Positions 27,132 to 39,090 of a stretch of DNA of 64,000 nucleotides are shown piece by piece. Both the position numbers and the translations under genes were made by a program. The notes beneath the pieces are model-generated. The model was given only the letters and a program-made list of their open reading frames with translations, did not search any database and was not told where the DNA came from. This DNA is from Pseudanabaena frigida. Lineage in GTDB: Bacteria > Cyanobacteriota > Cyanobacteriia > Pseudanabaenales > Pseudanabaenaceae. The DNA lies in NCBI GenBank assembly GCA_003242085.1, contig QBML01000016.1:50934-114933 (forward strand), in the 5' to 3' direction. The stretch's first letter is position 1; every line of letters begins with the position of its first letter.

Positions 27132-27866
27132 GAAGCTACTAGCTAGCCAGTACACTAGGGGCGCGATCGCAAGAGCAGGCAGAAATGAAGCAACTCTGAC
27201 TTTGGCTAGCTCTAGCAAATTTAAGCCCAGTCCTAATAACATCAAGCCACCAACACCTGTAACGATCAGTACTGGTTGAGAATTTGCGGGATCAGGTAAA
27301 CTTTGTGCTAAGTTTCCTGCAAGGACAGACATCACGCCTTGATATAGTCCAACGGGCAAAGCCGAAAAACCTACGCCAATTCCGTAGGTACTAGCAAAAA
27401 CAATAGAAATAAAGCCATCGAGAGCCGATTTAAGTGCAAGCAGATTGTTATCGCCTGTCAGTCCATTATTGAGGCTACCAATAATTGCCATTGGTCCGAT
27501 GCAAAACAATAAACTAGCGGCAACAAACCCTTCGGTAAATTTACCTTTGCCTCTAAATTTTGCTTTTAGCCAATCGCCAACCAACTCTAATCGTTTTTCG
27601 ATCTGTCCTAATTCACCAATTATGCCGCCGATAATTAACGAAACTAGTGACAGAATCGTGCCATCAAGAACACCTACCTTAACTTTGAGCAAACTGTTTG
27701 CCATATTGAGGCTAACAAACATCGTTATTAGTCCAATTGCCTGTTTGAGAATTGGCAGAACTTGAGCAAGAAAACGACCGCGCAGGATTAACCCTAAAAA
27801 TGTGCCACAAGCGATCGCCAAAATATTAATCCAAGTTCCACTGGTTTTTGTCCAAAAATCTAGCAT
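27126..27866 (-). CDS. DUF554 family membrane protein
   Basis: 246 residues with about seven hydrophobic segments. N-terminal block GTWINILAIACGTFLGLIL, then SLIIGGIIGELGQIEKRLE, the conserved-type loop GKFTEGFVAASLLFCIGPMAIIGSLNNGLTGD (quoted in part), KSALDGFISIVFASTYGIGV, and a C-terminal glycine/leucine-rich helix pair. This is the DUF554 (YdfK-like) layout; the transported or bound ligand is unknown. The last gene before the candidate 6S RNA. Confidence 0.88.
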   Translation of the reverse strand: MLDFWTKTSGTWINILAIACGTFLGLILRGRFLAQVLPILKQAIGLITMFVSLNMANSLLKVKVGVLDGTILSLVSLIIGGIIGELGQIEKRLELVGDWLKAKFRGKGKFTEGFVAASLLFCIGPMAIIGSLNNGLTGDNNLLALKSALDGFISIVFASTYGIGVGFSALPVGLYQGVMSVLAGNLAQSLPDPANSQPVLIVTGVGGLMLLGLGLNLLELAKVRVASFLPALAIAPLVYWLASSFK

Positions 27867-27925
27867 TTAATTACGGTTGCGTTGTTGTTGAGCAACATAT
27901 GTGCTTTAAGTTGCCTGACTTATAT

Positions 27926-27966
27926 CCTATAGCGGGATCTCAAGCCTAGTGAGATCTCGCTATAGG
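27926..27966. repeat. 17-bp inverted repeat in the chlN upstream region
   Basis: Arms 27926-27942 and 27950-27966 with one G-T wobble, 7-nt loop. It lies in the 368-bp divergent region between the DUF554 gene and chlN, about 270 bp before the chlN start; role unknown. The rest of the region is the chlN leader, ending in AAGGAG at 28220-28225 before ATG 28235. Confidence 0.65.
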
Positions 27967-28222
27967 TTTTGCGACAAGGCGATATTGATCCCCTAAATTG
28001 ATGAGTATATTTACTAGCGATCGCGATAAACCGATTGCGTATTTTTATTACACCTGTAAACCTTTGCAACTTTTTGGCTGCGCTCTTGGCATTACTAAAT
28101 ATAGTAAAGAGAATTAATCTATCGATTGCGTTGCGTTCGAAATCATTTGAAATGAAATAAGGAATTGCCCTTCAAGAACTAGGGTATTACTTTTTAAAAA
28201 TTAGGGTTTTTTAGCCCAATAA

Positions 28223-29515
<1,293 letters not shown>

Positions 29516-29567
29516 GAGCAATTGCGCTATTAGCTTTTTGATTACCAATTACTAAATTAACCACCCT

Positions 29568-31250
29568 ATGGAATTAACCCTCTGGACTTACGAAGGCCCT
29601 CCCCATGTAGGTGCAATGCGAATTGCTACTGCCATGGAAGGAGTACATTATGTGCTTCATGCACCTCAGGGTGATACATACGCCGATCTATTGTTCACGA
29701 TGATCGAGCGTCGAGATCGCCGTCCGCCTGTAACTTACACCACCTTTCAAGCTCGCGATCTTGGCGGTGATACTGCTGAGATGGTGAAAACTTCAGTGCG
29801 CGAAGCCTATGAACGCTTTAAGCCTCAAGTCATGCTAGTTGGTGAAAGTTGCACTGCTGAGCTAATCCAAGATCAACCAGGTTCATTGGCAAAGGGGATG
29901 AATTTGCCAATCCCGATTGTGAGTTTAGAATTGCCTGCCTATTCTAAAAAAGAAAATTGGGGTGCGAGCGAAACTTTATATCATTTAGTCCGTACTCTGC
30001 TGCTGCCCATTGTCCCCGCACCAAATACTAAGCGTCCCCAGCGGGAATCACATATTCGTCCTAAAGCTAATATAATTGGTCCAACAGCTTTAGGATTCCG
30101 ATGTCGTGATGATATTCGCGAAGTGATTAAGTTACTTGCGGAAATCGGTGTAGATGTTAACGTTGTTGCTCCAATGGGAGCGACCCCCGATGACTTGATG
30201 CGGATTCCTGACGCGGATTTTAATATTTGCCTATATCCTGAAATTGCACTTACTACTTGCACTTGGCTCAGCCGTAGTTTCGGACAGCCAACTGTGAAGA
30301 CTGTGCCAATTGGTGTTGGCGCAACTCGTGATTTTATTGCCGAAATTGGCAAAGTTGCGGACATTGATGTTAGTCAAGCTCTAGCGCGATCGCAAGCCGA
30401 TACTCTTGGTAACTGGGATGCAGCTCGCGTATCATCGGCTGCCGAAGTTAGTGCTTCGCGATTGCCTTGGTATTCGCGATCGGTTGACTCCACTTATCTA
30501 ACTGGTAAGCGTGTGTTCATCTTTGGTGATGCTAGCCATGCACTAGCCGCTGCCAGAATTGCTACGGAAGAACTAGGTTTTACCCTTGTGGGTATTGGTA
30601 CTTATAGCCGTGAATTTGCGCGGGAAGTGCGGGAAGTGGCGAAGAAGCATGGACTCGAAGCCGTGATTAGTGATGACTATCTTGCCGTGGAAGCTAAAGT
30701 TGCCGAAGCCGCTCCAGAACTAGTGCTTGGCACTCAGATGGAACGACATATTGCCAAACGCTTGGGTATCCCTTGCGCGGTAATTTCTGCACCAATCCAC
30801 GTTCAAGATGTACCTGCCCGTTACTCACCCCAAATGGGTTGGGAAGGTGCGAATGTGATTTTTGATAGTTGGGTGCATCCTTTGATGATGGGGCTTGAGG
30901 AGCATTTGATTGGTATGTTCCGCGAAGACTTTGAGTTTGCTGAAGGACATATGAGCCACTTGCACACTGCACCAGCTCAAGAAAATCGCCACGAGTTACC
31001 TCGCGAAACGGGAATTAGCGAACAGGCGATCGCCTCAACAGGTGGATCTAATCAAGCTGTTCTTATACCTGTTGCTCAAGCAGTTGAAGGTGTAACTTGG
31101 AGCGCGGATGGAGAAGCCGAGTTGAAGAAAATTCCTTTCTTTGTTCGCGGCAAGATCAAACGCAATACCGAAAAATATGCCAGCGATCGCGGCATTACTT
31201 CGATCACCGTAGAAACCCTCTACGACGCAAAAGCAGCGATCGGCAAGTAA
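29568..31250 (+). CDS. chlB: Light-independent protochlorophyllide reductase subunit B (BchB-type)
   Basis: Partner of ChlN in the NB heterotetramer. 560 residues. Starts [20 protein letters not shown] and contains [83 protein letters not shown] segment ([19 protein letters not shown]) and the C-terminal [19 protein letters not shown] domain that helps close on the substrate. These are BchB-like; canonical cyanobacterial ChlB begins MKLAYWMYAGPAHIGTLR. Starts 52 bp after chlN. Confidence 0.95.
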   Translation: MELTLWTYEGPPHVGAMRIATAMEGVHYVLHAPQGDTYADLLFTMIERRDRRPPVTYTTFQARDLGGDTAEMVKTSVREAYERFKPQVMLVGESCTAELIQDQPGSLAKGMNLPIPIVSLELPAYSKKENWGASETLYHLVRTLLLPIVPAPNTKRPQRESHIRPKANIIGPTALGFRCRDDIREVIKLLAEIGVDVNVVAPMGATPDDLMRIPDADFNICLYPEIALTTCTWLSRSFGQPTVKTVPIGVGATRDFIAEIGKVADIDVSQALARSQADTLGNWDAARVSSAAEVSASRLPWYSRSVDSTYLTGKRVFIFGDASHALAAARIATEELGFTLVGIGTYSREFAREVREVAKKHGLEAVISDDYLAVEAKVAEAAPELVLGTQMERHIAKRLGIPCAVISAPIHVQDVPARYSPQMGWEGANVIFDSWVHPLMMGLEEHLIGMFREDFEFAEGHMSHLHTAPAQENRHELPRETGISEQAIASTGGSNQAVLIPVAQAVEGVTWSADGEAELKKIPFFVRGKIKRNTEKYASDRGITSITVETLYDAKAAIGK

Positions 31251-31305
31251 TCGATCTGGGGGTCTCTGCGCGCCATAAAAGTTTATTAATACAGTTATTT
31301 TATAG

Positions 31306-32217
<912 letters not shown>

Positions 32218-32222
32218 TCATC

Positions 32223-32253
32223 AAAAAAGCCCTCGCTAAGCGGGGGCTTTTTT
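32223..32253 (+). terminator. Terminator of the chlNBL operon
   Basis: Arms 32223-32236 and 32240-32253, one G-T wobble, TAA loop, followed by six T. Confidence 0.88.
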
Positions 32254-32260
32254 GTCAGCT

Positions 32261-32303
32261 CTAAAAATGAAAGTCGGCGCTTTGCGCCGACTTTCATTTT
32301 TAG
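32261..32303 (-). terminator. 20-bp perfect hairpin terminating the radical SAM gene
   Basis: Arms 32261-32280 and 32284-32303, TTT loop, apex GCTTTGC; ends 7 bp short of the stop codon of the convergent gene. Back to back with the chlL terminator. Confidence 0.88.
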
Positions 32304-32309
32304 ATAATT

Positions 32310-33950
32310 TTATGCATTAACCAATTCTTTCATTGGTGCGGCTAATGCTTCTTCTAATGGTGCTCGTCCTAAGCGCTCCTCTAGAATATTCATCACGGTA
32401 CGTCCAAAGTCGTCATCATCACGTTTCCATGCTTCTAAACAGACTTCGCCAAAAAAGGAGCCTAACGGTTCAGGATTCCAAAGTAGTTTTTTAGCAGTCC
32501 AAGGCATCATGCTCATCGGGTTATAGCCTTCTTTAAGAATGTTGTTTTTGAAAGCATAATCTTCCAAATGGGTATGCGGTTGTAAGCCGATGAAAAAGAT
32601 CGCAGGTTCTACTTTGTCTGCACCAAAAATAGCTTCTAGTTCGCGGTGATAGGCAATCGTTTGGCGGACAGTTTCTAAGGTTTCATCGATAACATTGAAT
32701 GAATAGTTAACTGACACCAATTCGTTGAATCCTGCGGCTTTAAGATCGCGACAGTTCTGGAGGACTGACTTAAGGTTATAGCCCATTCGCATCTTGCGGA
32801 CTAATTCTTGAGAGCCGCTAGTAATGCCGATCTCAAAATAGCTCATCCCCGTCTCCACCATCAGTTGACAGAGATAAGGTGTGAGGTTGTCAGCACGAAT
32901 ATAAGCTGCCCAGTGAATATCGGTCATACCCGAAGCTTTGACTTTTTCTAGCAATTCAACGGCATCATCAATAAACTTTTTGGCAGGAATGAATTGAGCA
33001 TCAGTAAACCAGAAATTGCGAACGCCGCGATCGTAGAGTATCCGCATTTCCTTAATTACTTCATCGGTCGGATTAATCCGAACTTGTTTGCCTTCGATGA
33101 CGGTGTAAATGCAGTAGCAACAGTTATGGGGACAGCCCCGCTTAGTTTGGACACCGATATAAAAGTCGCGATCGCGGAAGTAGTAATTAAAATCTTCCCA
33201 GATTGACTCGATATATTCGTAGTTGCAGGCACTTTTTTCAATCGGTGCGGGTTGCTCGTGAATTAATCTTGCACGGGGTTTTGTTTCGCCAACTACATAA
33301 CAGCGATCGCTTTCGATTTCTCGACCTTGTACCAACCGCTCCAGTAATGACTCTCCTTCGCCTACAGAAATAATCGTCCCCTTTGGCAAAATGTTGCCCA
33401 GTTGTTCGTAAAAAACGCTGACAGCGCCGCCCCCAATTACAGCTCTGGCTTCTGGGTGATAGCGTCTTGCCCGACTTAAACCGCGCCTAATCAACTGTGA
33501 GTTACGCCAAAGTTCCGTGTAGTAAGAAGTAAACAGGCGCAGACCATTTACAGCCCCCCGCAATTTTTTGAACGGATTTTTGGCATAGTAAAACTCAAAG
33601 GCATTTTGTAGAGGGTTGCCGCCACGTCCACCCACGGGTGCATAGATCTGGATATCGCGCCACGAAAATACTAGTAAGTTTGGTTGAAACTTATCGATCG
33701 CCCGATCTAACGCTGCATAAAAATCTAGCGGTGGCACTGTACCCAAGTCAAAAATGTTTTGCTGGACATGAGGTGCAACCTTATGAATGTGATCGGACAA
33801 ATAAACGACACCAATTGGAAAAATCGGGTTGCAGGGTAGGCGAATGTAGAGAATGCGATCGCTAGATACACCAGATATGCGATCGGACTTGTTACTAGAC
33901 GAAATGCCTGAATCTTTTATGGAATCTCTTATGGAGTCGTTGGCAGACAT
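32310..33950 (-). CDS. B12-binding radical SAM protein
   Basis: 546 residues. An N-terminal cobalamin-binding-like Rossmann region (about 30-220; ILYIRLPCNPIFPIGVVYLS, AVIGGGAVSVFYEQLG, SVGEGESLLERL) precedes a radical SAM barrel with the cluster motif C-x3-C-x2-C in TKRGCPHNCCYCIYTV, then EIGITSGSQELVRKMRMG. It is distinct from the anaerobic cyclase BchE in the cluster motif and C-terminus. I believe it belongs to the cyanobacterial group annotated as photosystem II high-light acclimation radical SAM proteins, whose reaction I do not know. The first ~30 residues (Ser/Asp-rich) look non-conserved, so the real start may be later. Convergent with chlL. Confidence 0.78.
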   Translation of the reverse strand: MSANDSIRDSIKDSGISSSNKSDRISGVSSDRILYIRLPCNPIFPIGVVYLSDHIHKVAPHVQQNIFDLGTVPPLDFYAALDRAIDKFQPNLLVFSWRDIQIYAPVGGRGGNPLQNAFEFYYAKNPFKKLRGAVNGLRLFTSYYTELWRNSQLIRRGLSRARRYHPEARAVIGGGAVSVFYEQLGNILPKGTIISVGEGESLLERLVQGREIESDRCYVVGETKPRARLIHEQPAPIEKSACNYEYIESIWEDFNYYFRDRDFYIGVQTKRGCPHNCCYCIYTVIEGKQVRINPTDEVIKEMRILYDRGVRNFWFTDAQFIPAKKFIDDAVELLEKVKASGMTDIHWAAYIRADNLTPYLCQLMVETGMSYFEIGITSGSQELVRKMRMGYNLKSVLQNCRDLKAAGFNELVSVNYSFNVIDETLETVRQTIAYHRELEAIFGADKVEPAIFFIGLQPHTHLEDYAFKNNILKEGYNPMSMMPWTAKKLLWNPEPLGSFFGEVCLEAWKRDDDDFGRTVMNILEERLGRAPLEEALAAPMKELVNA

Positions 33951-34021
33951 AAAGTTTTATCTCTGAGATACTAATTATTTTTTATTATTTTGGGTATTTG
34001 CTAAAGATGGCAGGATTTTAG

Positions 34022-34060
34022 AGCAAGGATAGTCGGCACTTTGCGCTGTCCATTCTTGCT
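34022..34060. repeat. Decayed hairpin in a 584-bp intergenic region
   Basis: An imperfect inverted repeat with centre GGCACTTTGCGCT, the same apex as the perfect hairpins but with several arm mismatches. The 33951-34534 region otherwise holds AT-rich sequence with no gene I can support; it carries the promoters of the divergent radical SAM and DUF1830 genes. Confidence 0.45.
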
Positions 34061-34534
34061 TATTGATCGCTACCCTATTTTTGTTATTTCGGCTTTCTTC
34101 GCGATTTTCACAACTGTAAATCTCACTACATTAACCAATAAGTCTTTACATATCTTAATTATATTCCCCTTATCGGATTTATGCTGCGCTGAAGACTAGT
34201 GCTGGATCGAGCGATCGGTTTTGGTGATTTTTTATTCTCTTGGGCTAGTGTCTATTTTAAATGGGAAAATTTTCATTATTGGCTATGGGGATCAAATTAG
34301 CTATTACATAGTTAATAGTTGGTAGTAGTGTTTACAATCGTTAGTTAGTCTTGAGTGTTAGCTTTATCACTAGCTTAAAGTGCGAGATCGGTATTCTTGT
34401 GAAACCCAAACATATCGGCAGGGTCTATTTGGCATAATTAGGAATATTTTTATGTTTACGACCAAATCATGGTCGCTTATATCTTAAAAGTCTCGTTATT
34501 TGTTAGCTTCGTAAACTTTATATAAAAAACTACT

Positions 34535-34897
34535 ATGTCTTTATTCGACCCGTTACCTGCTGATTTACTTGATAAAAAGATTGTTTGCTCCTACGTAAAT
34601 GCCACTAGCAAGATTCAAATTGCGAGAATTACTGATGTCCCACAATGGTATTACGAGCGAGTGGTATTCCCAGGGCAAAATCTGATTTTTGAGGCGATCG
34701 CCTCCGCGCACGTTGAGATTCATACAGGAATGATGGCAAGCTCCATACTTTCGGATACAATTCCCTGTGTCCAATTACAGGTAGAAGAAGCTAGCTCCAC
34801 CATGCCAAGCTGGATTCCAATCAAGCCAATTGATGAGACCCCACTTGATAATACATCGGAGTCAGTTTCTCTACCCGAACCAGAAGTAGTTTCCTAA
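34535..34897 (+). CDS. DUF1830 family protein
   Basis: 120 residues. The domain spans about residues 15-85: KIVCSYVNATSKIQIARI, WYYERVVFPGQNLIFEAI and HVEIHTG are the DUF1830 blocks found in cyanobacteria. A Pro/Glu/Ser-rich tail follows. No known function. Two bases separate its stop codon from the MBOAT start, so the two genes are co-transcribed and probably translationally coupled. Confidence 0.85.
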   Translation: MSLFDPLPADLLDKKIVCSYVNATSKIQIARITDVPQWYYERVVFPGQNLIFEAIASAHVEIHTGMMASSILSDTIPCVQLQVEEASSTMPSWIPIKPIDETPLDNTSESVSLPEPEVVS

Positions 34898-34899
34898 AA

Positions 34900-36345
34900 A
34901 TGGATTTTCTTTCGCTCGATTATGCTCAATTTCTGATCGGCATAACGCTTGTTTATTGGCTAGTTCCGCACCTGCAAACACGCTTGCTGATTATTTTGAC
35001 AGCAAGTTTGATGTTTTACTCATTTATTCAGGTGCAATATGTCTGGCTGCTGATCGTAATGTTAGCGATCAACTTTTGGCTGGGTGAAGAAATTCGTAAA
35101 GGAAACCAATTCCTAAAGCAGTGGTTGCTATTTGTGGGGATATTTTTTAATGTACTACTGCTGTTTGGGTTTAAATATATTCCGTTTGTGGCGACGGCGA
35201 TCGGCAATATTACTGGTTTGCCTGTGGGGAGTTCACTAGCAATCTGGGCAAAGTCTAATATCATTCCTCCCATTACGTTAAGTTTTTTTGTATTTGAAAT
35301 AATTGCTTACCTGATCGATACCTATCGGGGGAATACTCCTGCCAGAGACTTTCTCAGCTTTGCTGCCTATAAATTATTTTTTGCCAAATTGCTATCGGGA
35401 CCAATTACCCGCTATCAAGAATTTGCGCCTCAACTCCTAACGCGATCGCGTCCAGTTTTGCCCGATATTGCTGAAGGTATCTGGCTGTTTACCTGTGGGG
35501 CTGTCAAGAAAGGGATCGTCGCTGACAATATGGCGAGACTGGTCGATCTCAGTTTTCGGAATACAGAGCGTGCAGGTAGTATCGATTTATGGCTAGCGCT
35601 ATTTGCATATGGAATTCAGATTTATTGCGACTTTAGCGGCTATATCGATATGGCGAGAGGTAGCGCCTTGTTATTAGGGTTCAAGCTGCCCCAAAATTTT
35701 GATTTCCCCTATTTCTCTGCAAGTATTTCTGACTTTTGGCGACGCTGGCACATGACCCTCGGTGCATGGATGCGAAATTATCTCTATATTCCTCTCGGTG
35801 GCTCACGTGGAGGGCTTTGGCGCACTTGTCTGAATTTGATGATTATTATGGTCGTAGTCGGTATTTGGCATGGCGCAAACTGGGGCTTCATTATTTGGGG
35901 GGTCTGGCATGGGGCGGCTCTAGTAGTGCATCGCCTCTGGATGGAGGTTTGTAGCGTATTTGAAGGGTTAAATAAAATCTGGAAACCTTTGCCAATGAAG
36001 ATTTTAGCGATCGCAATCACGCAATTGGTAGTGTTTTTAGGTTGGATTCCTTTTAGGCTACCGAATTTAATTGATATGAATATGTTTTTGCAAAGATTAT
36101 GGGGATATCAAAGCGATCCTCAGTTTGGTGTGAAAATCTATGTGGAATCCCTCGGTATTACAGTGGGGCAAATCTCGTTATTAATGTTTGCGATAGTTCT
36201 TTTGTCGCTGATTGCCTATCGCTGCGATCGCGCTAAGTGGCAGTTGAATTGGCAAGTGAAATTATTCCTAGTCCCCGTCAGCTTATTTCTAGTCAGCATT
36301 CTCAGCCCCGATAAGAAGCTACCCTTTATCTACTTTGATTTTTAG
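34900..36345 (+). CDS. MBOAT family membrane-bound O-acyltransferase (AlgI-like)
   Basis: 481 residues, about ten to twelve membrane helices. Signature blocks: LLSGPITRYQEFAPQL, YCDFSGYIDMARGSALLLGF, DFWRRWHMTLGAWMRNYLYI, PLGGSRGG and GIWHGANWGFIIWGVWHG with the catalytic His at about 324. AlgI-type proteins acetylate exported polysaccharides or peptidoglycan with an AlgJ/AlgX/DltD-type partner; no such partner gene is adjacent here, so the acceptor cannot be named. Overlaps nothing downstream; the defence block begins 30 bp later on the opposite strand. Confidence 0.92.
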   Translation: MDFLSLDYAQFLIGITLVYWLVPHLQTRLLIILTASLMFYSFIQVQYVWLLIVMLAINFWLGEEIRKGNQFLKQWLLFVGIFFNVLLLFGFKYIPFVATAIGNITGLPVGSSLAIWAKSNIIPPITLSFFVFEIIAYLIDTYRGNTPARDFLSFAAYKLFFAKLLSGPITRYQEFAPQLLTRSRPVLPDIAEGIWLFTCGAVKKGIVADNMARLVDLSFRNTERAGSIDLWLALFAYGIQIYCDFSGYIDMARGSALLLGFKLPQNFDFPYFSASISDFWRRWHMTLGAWMRNYLYIPLGGSRGGLWRTCLNLMIIMVVVGIWHGANWGFIIWGVWHGAALVVHRLWMEVCSVFEGLNKIWKPLPMKILAIAITQLVVFLGWIPFRLPNLIDMNMFLQRLWGYQSDPQFGVKIYVESLGITVGQISLLMFAIVLLSLIAYRCDRAKWQLNWQVKLFLVPVSLFLVSILSPDKKLPFIYFDF

Positions 36346-36374
36346 ATCTGAAAATCATGTAACTATCCTGTTGA

Positions 36375-36716
36375 TTAACTATTCCAAAAATCTTCAGCAA
36401 TCTTTTCGATCGCTTGTTTCAATTCAGGCAACCGATACTCGATCACGTTCCAAACTATATCCAAGTTGATTTCAAGATATTGATGGGCTAACACATTTCT
36501 AAATTCTGTGACCCTTCGCCAGTCGATTTCTGGATGAGCATCTTTCCAAGCCTCAGGCAATTGCTGTGTAGCATCTCCTAATGTTTCTAAATTTCGGATG
36601 ACAGCATCTTGAGTTTTTAGATCGCTATAAAAGCTATCCATTCCCTCTGCCGTATAACTTTCAATACGGTTAATACATTCACGAATATGAATGATGTAAA
36701 TTCTGGGATCTTTCAT
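36375..36716 (-). CDS. hepT: HEPN-domain RNase toxin HepT (DUF86)
   Basis: 113 residues, all helical. The ribonuclease motif R-x4-H-x-Y is present as RNVLAHQY (Arg73, His78, Tyr80), and the N-terminal helices (DPRIYIIHIRECINRIESY) match the DUF86/HepT family. Overlaps the last 4 bp of its cognate nucleotidyltransferase gene, the standard arrangement of HEPN/MNT modules, in which MntA AMPylates the motif tyrosine of HepT to silence it. Last gene of the minus-strand defence block. Confidence 0.93.
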   Translation of the reverse strand: MKDPRIYIIHIRECINRIESYTAEGMDSFYSDLKTQDAVIRNLETLGDATQQLPEAWKDAHPEIDWRRVTEFRNVLAHQYLEINLDIVWNVIEYRLPELKQAIEKIAEDFWNS

Positions 36717-37018
36717 ATTTCTACAGCCTCTTGAAAAATGCGATCGCGAATAAAGGGATGTATTGAGTTAGCAGGCACAACATCAACTTTACGCTGTAGC
36801 AATTCCTCTAGATCGTGAATCAGCCCAACAGGAAACCAAGGACTTATTTTTTTTAGATCGTAATCAACCAAAAAGTCGATATCACTATCTTCAGTTGCTT
36901 CACCTCGTGCCACCGAGCCAAAGACTCTTACTCCATAAGCACCATGCTGAGAAGCAATCTTTAAAATTAAGTCTTTTTTATCAGTCAATATTTCAGAAAT
37001 TCCTAGTTTTGGTTTCAT
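36713..37018 (-). CDS. mntA: MNT-type nucleotidyltransferase antitoxin MntA
   Basis: 101 residues from ATG 37018 (MKPKLGISEILTDKKDLILK); in-frame starts at 37030 and 37033 are possible and would place it closer to hsdS. The minimal nucleotidyltransferase signature GS-x10-D-x-D is intact (GSVARGEATEDSDID), with the third acidic residue expected in KVDVV. It neutralises HepT by AMPylation in characterised homologues. Lies about 30 bp after the hsdS stop, so it is probably on the hsd transcript. Confidence 0.92.
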   Translation of the reverse strand: MKPKLGISEILTDKKDLILKIASQHGAYGVRVFGSVARGEATEDSDIDFLVDYDLKKISPWFPVGLIHDLEELLQRKVDVVPANSIHPFIRDRIFQEAVEI

Positions 37019-37048
37019 AGCTTTATGCATCAATTTAGTTTAAAAGAT

Positions 37049-38269
37049 TTAAAGCCCATTGTCGCGAAAGGCTCGATGGAGGATGGTCTGAAATAGGTGT
37101 TCTGCTTGCCGCAGGGCTTCTCGTTGTTGGGCGCGGATTCTGTCACTTTTTTGCACGATCGCCGCAAATTTTTCTTGCAGGGGAAGAGGGGGAAGAAAAA
37201 TAGGACAATCTTTGACAATACCTGTACTAATAGTATTCAAGCCGCTTGTTGTATTGCTTGAGCCATGAAAGTATTTCTTACCACCAGACCCGTTAATGTA
37301 ATGACTTAGGAATAGACTATTTATACTTTTAGAATCAGCACGAACTCTAATAATGTGATTTTGGTGTACACAAGGAGAAATTGATCCATTCCATACTGCA
37401 CATCTTCCAATCTCTTGAGTATTCCCGTGACCTTCAATAATTAGAACGTCATTTTTCTCTAGTTTTACTTTAACTAATTCGTCTTCTGTTAAACCAATTT
37501 GCTTGATCTCTCCAAGTTCCAAATAATTTCTATAAACATTTGCAACTCTTAAATATGGAGCTTTTATTGGTAATACATCTCTTCTTGGTGTTACTTGTAA
37601 TCCACCTTGAACTTGGCTAATCTCTCCTAGATTTTCGATATCCCAGCCTTTAGAGTTTTCAATAGGATCGCCAAACATTTCTAAGAAGACCGATCGCAAA
37701 TAGGTATCACTAAGCTCAAGGGCATAACGGCGAGAGCGGCGCAATCTGTCCGCTTTTGCACAAATTGCAGCTATTCGTTTTTGTTCAGCGATCGGTGGTA
37801 ATGGAATTTGTAAATCGCGAAGCATTTGAAGAGAGACAAATTTTTGAGTCACTCCTCGTGAATCTATCAAAAAAATTTTTTCAAGGACTGGTGATTGAAG
37901 AAGGTAGTAAAAATATTTAGATGATATAGAATTGTTATTAAATTTAAACAGAGCAACATTTTTAACTGAAAACTCTCGTTTTGATTTGACAATAACTGGA
38001 TTGCCTATAGTTCCTATCATTGGCATAATAATATCGCCTTCATCTACTTGCGATCTCTTCTTTATTTTTTGATGATCATCTTCCGAAATAAATAAAGCAT
38101 CACTAAAATCAATGAATCCATTAGTTAAGTTTTTGGATGTGATAAGTGGAATACCCTCAGACACATATTTTGGAGTGTCATGTGTACCATCTCTAACATC
38201 AATCACATCCTGACAACGCACTAATTGCCAGCCTTCATGTAATTGTATTTTATTCTCTTGAGAAAGCAT
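37049..38269 (-). CDS. hsdS: Type I restriction-modification specificity subunit HsdS
   Basis: 406 residues with the normal two-half layout: target recognition domain 1 (about 1-150), conserved helical spacer 1 (IPLPPIAEQKRIAAICAKAD, about 152-195), recognition domain 2 (about 205-350), spacer 2 (PLPLQEKFAAIVQKSDRIRA to the end). It sets the DNA target of the HsdM/HsdR complex; the two halves are unalike, so a bipartite asymmetric site is expected. It is separated from hsdM by about 1.4 kb of toxin-antitoxin genes, which is unusual. Confidence 0.95.
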   Translation of the reverse strand: MLSQENKIQLHEGWQLVRCQDVIDVRDGTHDTPKYVSEGIPLITSKNLTNGFIDFSDALFISEDDHQKIKKRSQVDEGDIIMPMIGTIGNPVIVKSKREFSVKNVALFKFNNNSISSKYFYYLLQSPVLEKIFLIDSRGVTQKFVSLQMLRDLQIPLPPIAEQKRIAAICAKADRLRRSRRYALELSDTYLRSVFLEMFGDPIENSKGWDIENLGEISQVQGGLQVTPRRDVLPIKAPYLRVANVYRNYLELGEIKQIGLTEDELVKVKLEKNDVLIIEGHGNTQEIGRCAVWNGSISPCVHQNHIIRVRADSKSINSLFLSHYINGSGGKKYFHGSSNTTSGLNTISTGIVKDCPIFLPPLPLQEKFAAIVQKSDRIRAQQREALRQAEHLFQTILHRAFRDNGL

Positions 38270-38433
38270 AAACTTAATGTCCTTGACTAAACTAAATAGA
38301 TTCTAAAATTAGTGATTGCTCATACTGTTTGTTCCAAGTCTCGACAAAACATTTTTAACGCGATTACTGTCTAGATTTCTGGTTTTTTATATGACTATTC
38401 TTTGCCCTTCAAAATCTTCTTATTCCTAAATGC

Positions 38434-38762
38434 TCAGCATCTCTCTTTAGCCCTTTCATATGCCAAATCATGCTCAGCAAAACTAATCACCTGCACCCGT
38501 TTCGGCGTAGGTGACTCATACACGCGATAAACCAAACGAAAGCAAACACCGTTATAGTCAATCTCCAAAGCACGATAATGCCTCAAATCACCCCGCAAAT
38601 TATGGCTAGGCACTCCCTGCGTTTGTACTGGATCGATCGCCAAAACAATCTGATATTTAGCGAGATCGTATCGTCCTTTAGAAACTCAGGCAACAGAGGT
38701 AAATCATCAACACCCACTAGCGGATGCAACGTAACCCTATACTTCGGCTTTTTTGTAACCAC
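38434..38762 (-). pseudogene. RelE-like toxin, broken by a one-base frameshift
   Basis: Reading from GTG 38762, the frame gives MVTKKPKYRVTLHPLVGVDD and LPLLPEF, then breaks near 38680-38688; a -1 shift continues as VSKGRYDLAKYQIVLAIDP and on to ALEIDYNGVCFRLVYRVYE and ISFAEHDLAYERAKERC, the RelE/ParE fold pattern. The joined length (329 nt) is one base short of 110 codons, as expected for a single-base deletion. The start overlaps the end of the preceding gene by 26 bp, as in toxin-antitoxin operons. No slippery heptamer is seen, so a dead gene or a sequencing error is more likely than programmed frameshifting. Confidence 0.62.
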
Positions 38763-39072
38763 GCTTCACCAACCATTCATTTAAAGCCTCTTCATCGATC
38801 TCATCATCCTCATGGACAACCGTGATCCACATAGACTCGTCATCCTCATCCGCTAAACGAGCGATCGCCTTAGCCTCTGCCGACTGGGGCGCAAGCTCCG
38901 CTCCCAACGCTTGATAAACCTGCCATTTCTGCTCCTTGGGCAAAGTTTGAATCAGCGCCAGCAAACTCGCAAACGACACTTGAGCCTTAATGGACAACAA
39001 AGCCGACTCATGAGACTGCTCAGGCGCTTGCTCAGCTTGTTCCGCACTTACGGGCTTTTCAGTTATTTGCAT
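38737..39072 (-). CDS. Putative antitoxin of the RelE-like pair
   Basis: 111 residues: a Glu/Gln/Ala-rich start, a helical middle (FASLLALIQTLPKEQKWQVY), and an acidic C-terminus (DEDDESMWITVVHEDDEIDE) ending NEWLVKRGYKKAEV. Acidic, small and directly overlapping the broken toxin gene, which is the basis for the call; no DNA-binding fold is obvious. The family is not recognised by name. Confidence 0.5.
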   Translation of the reverse strand: MQITEKPVSAEQAEQAPEQSHESALLSIKAQVSFASLLALIQTLPKEQKWQVYQALGAELAPQSAEAKAIARLADEDDESMWITVVHEDDEIDEEALNEWLVKRGYKKAEV

Positions 39073-39090
39073 AGATTTTCATCCTAAATA

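Noticed and set aside
38434..38762. Programmed -1 frameshift in the RelE-like gene
   Set aside because: No X-XXY-YYZ slippery heptamer or downstream stem is evident at the junction, so simple mutation is preferred.
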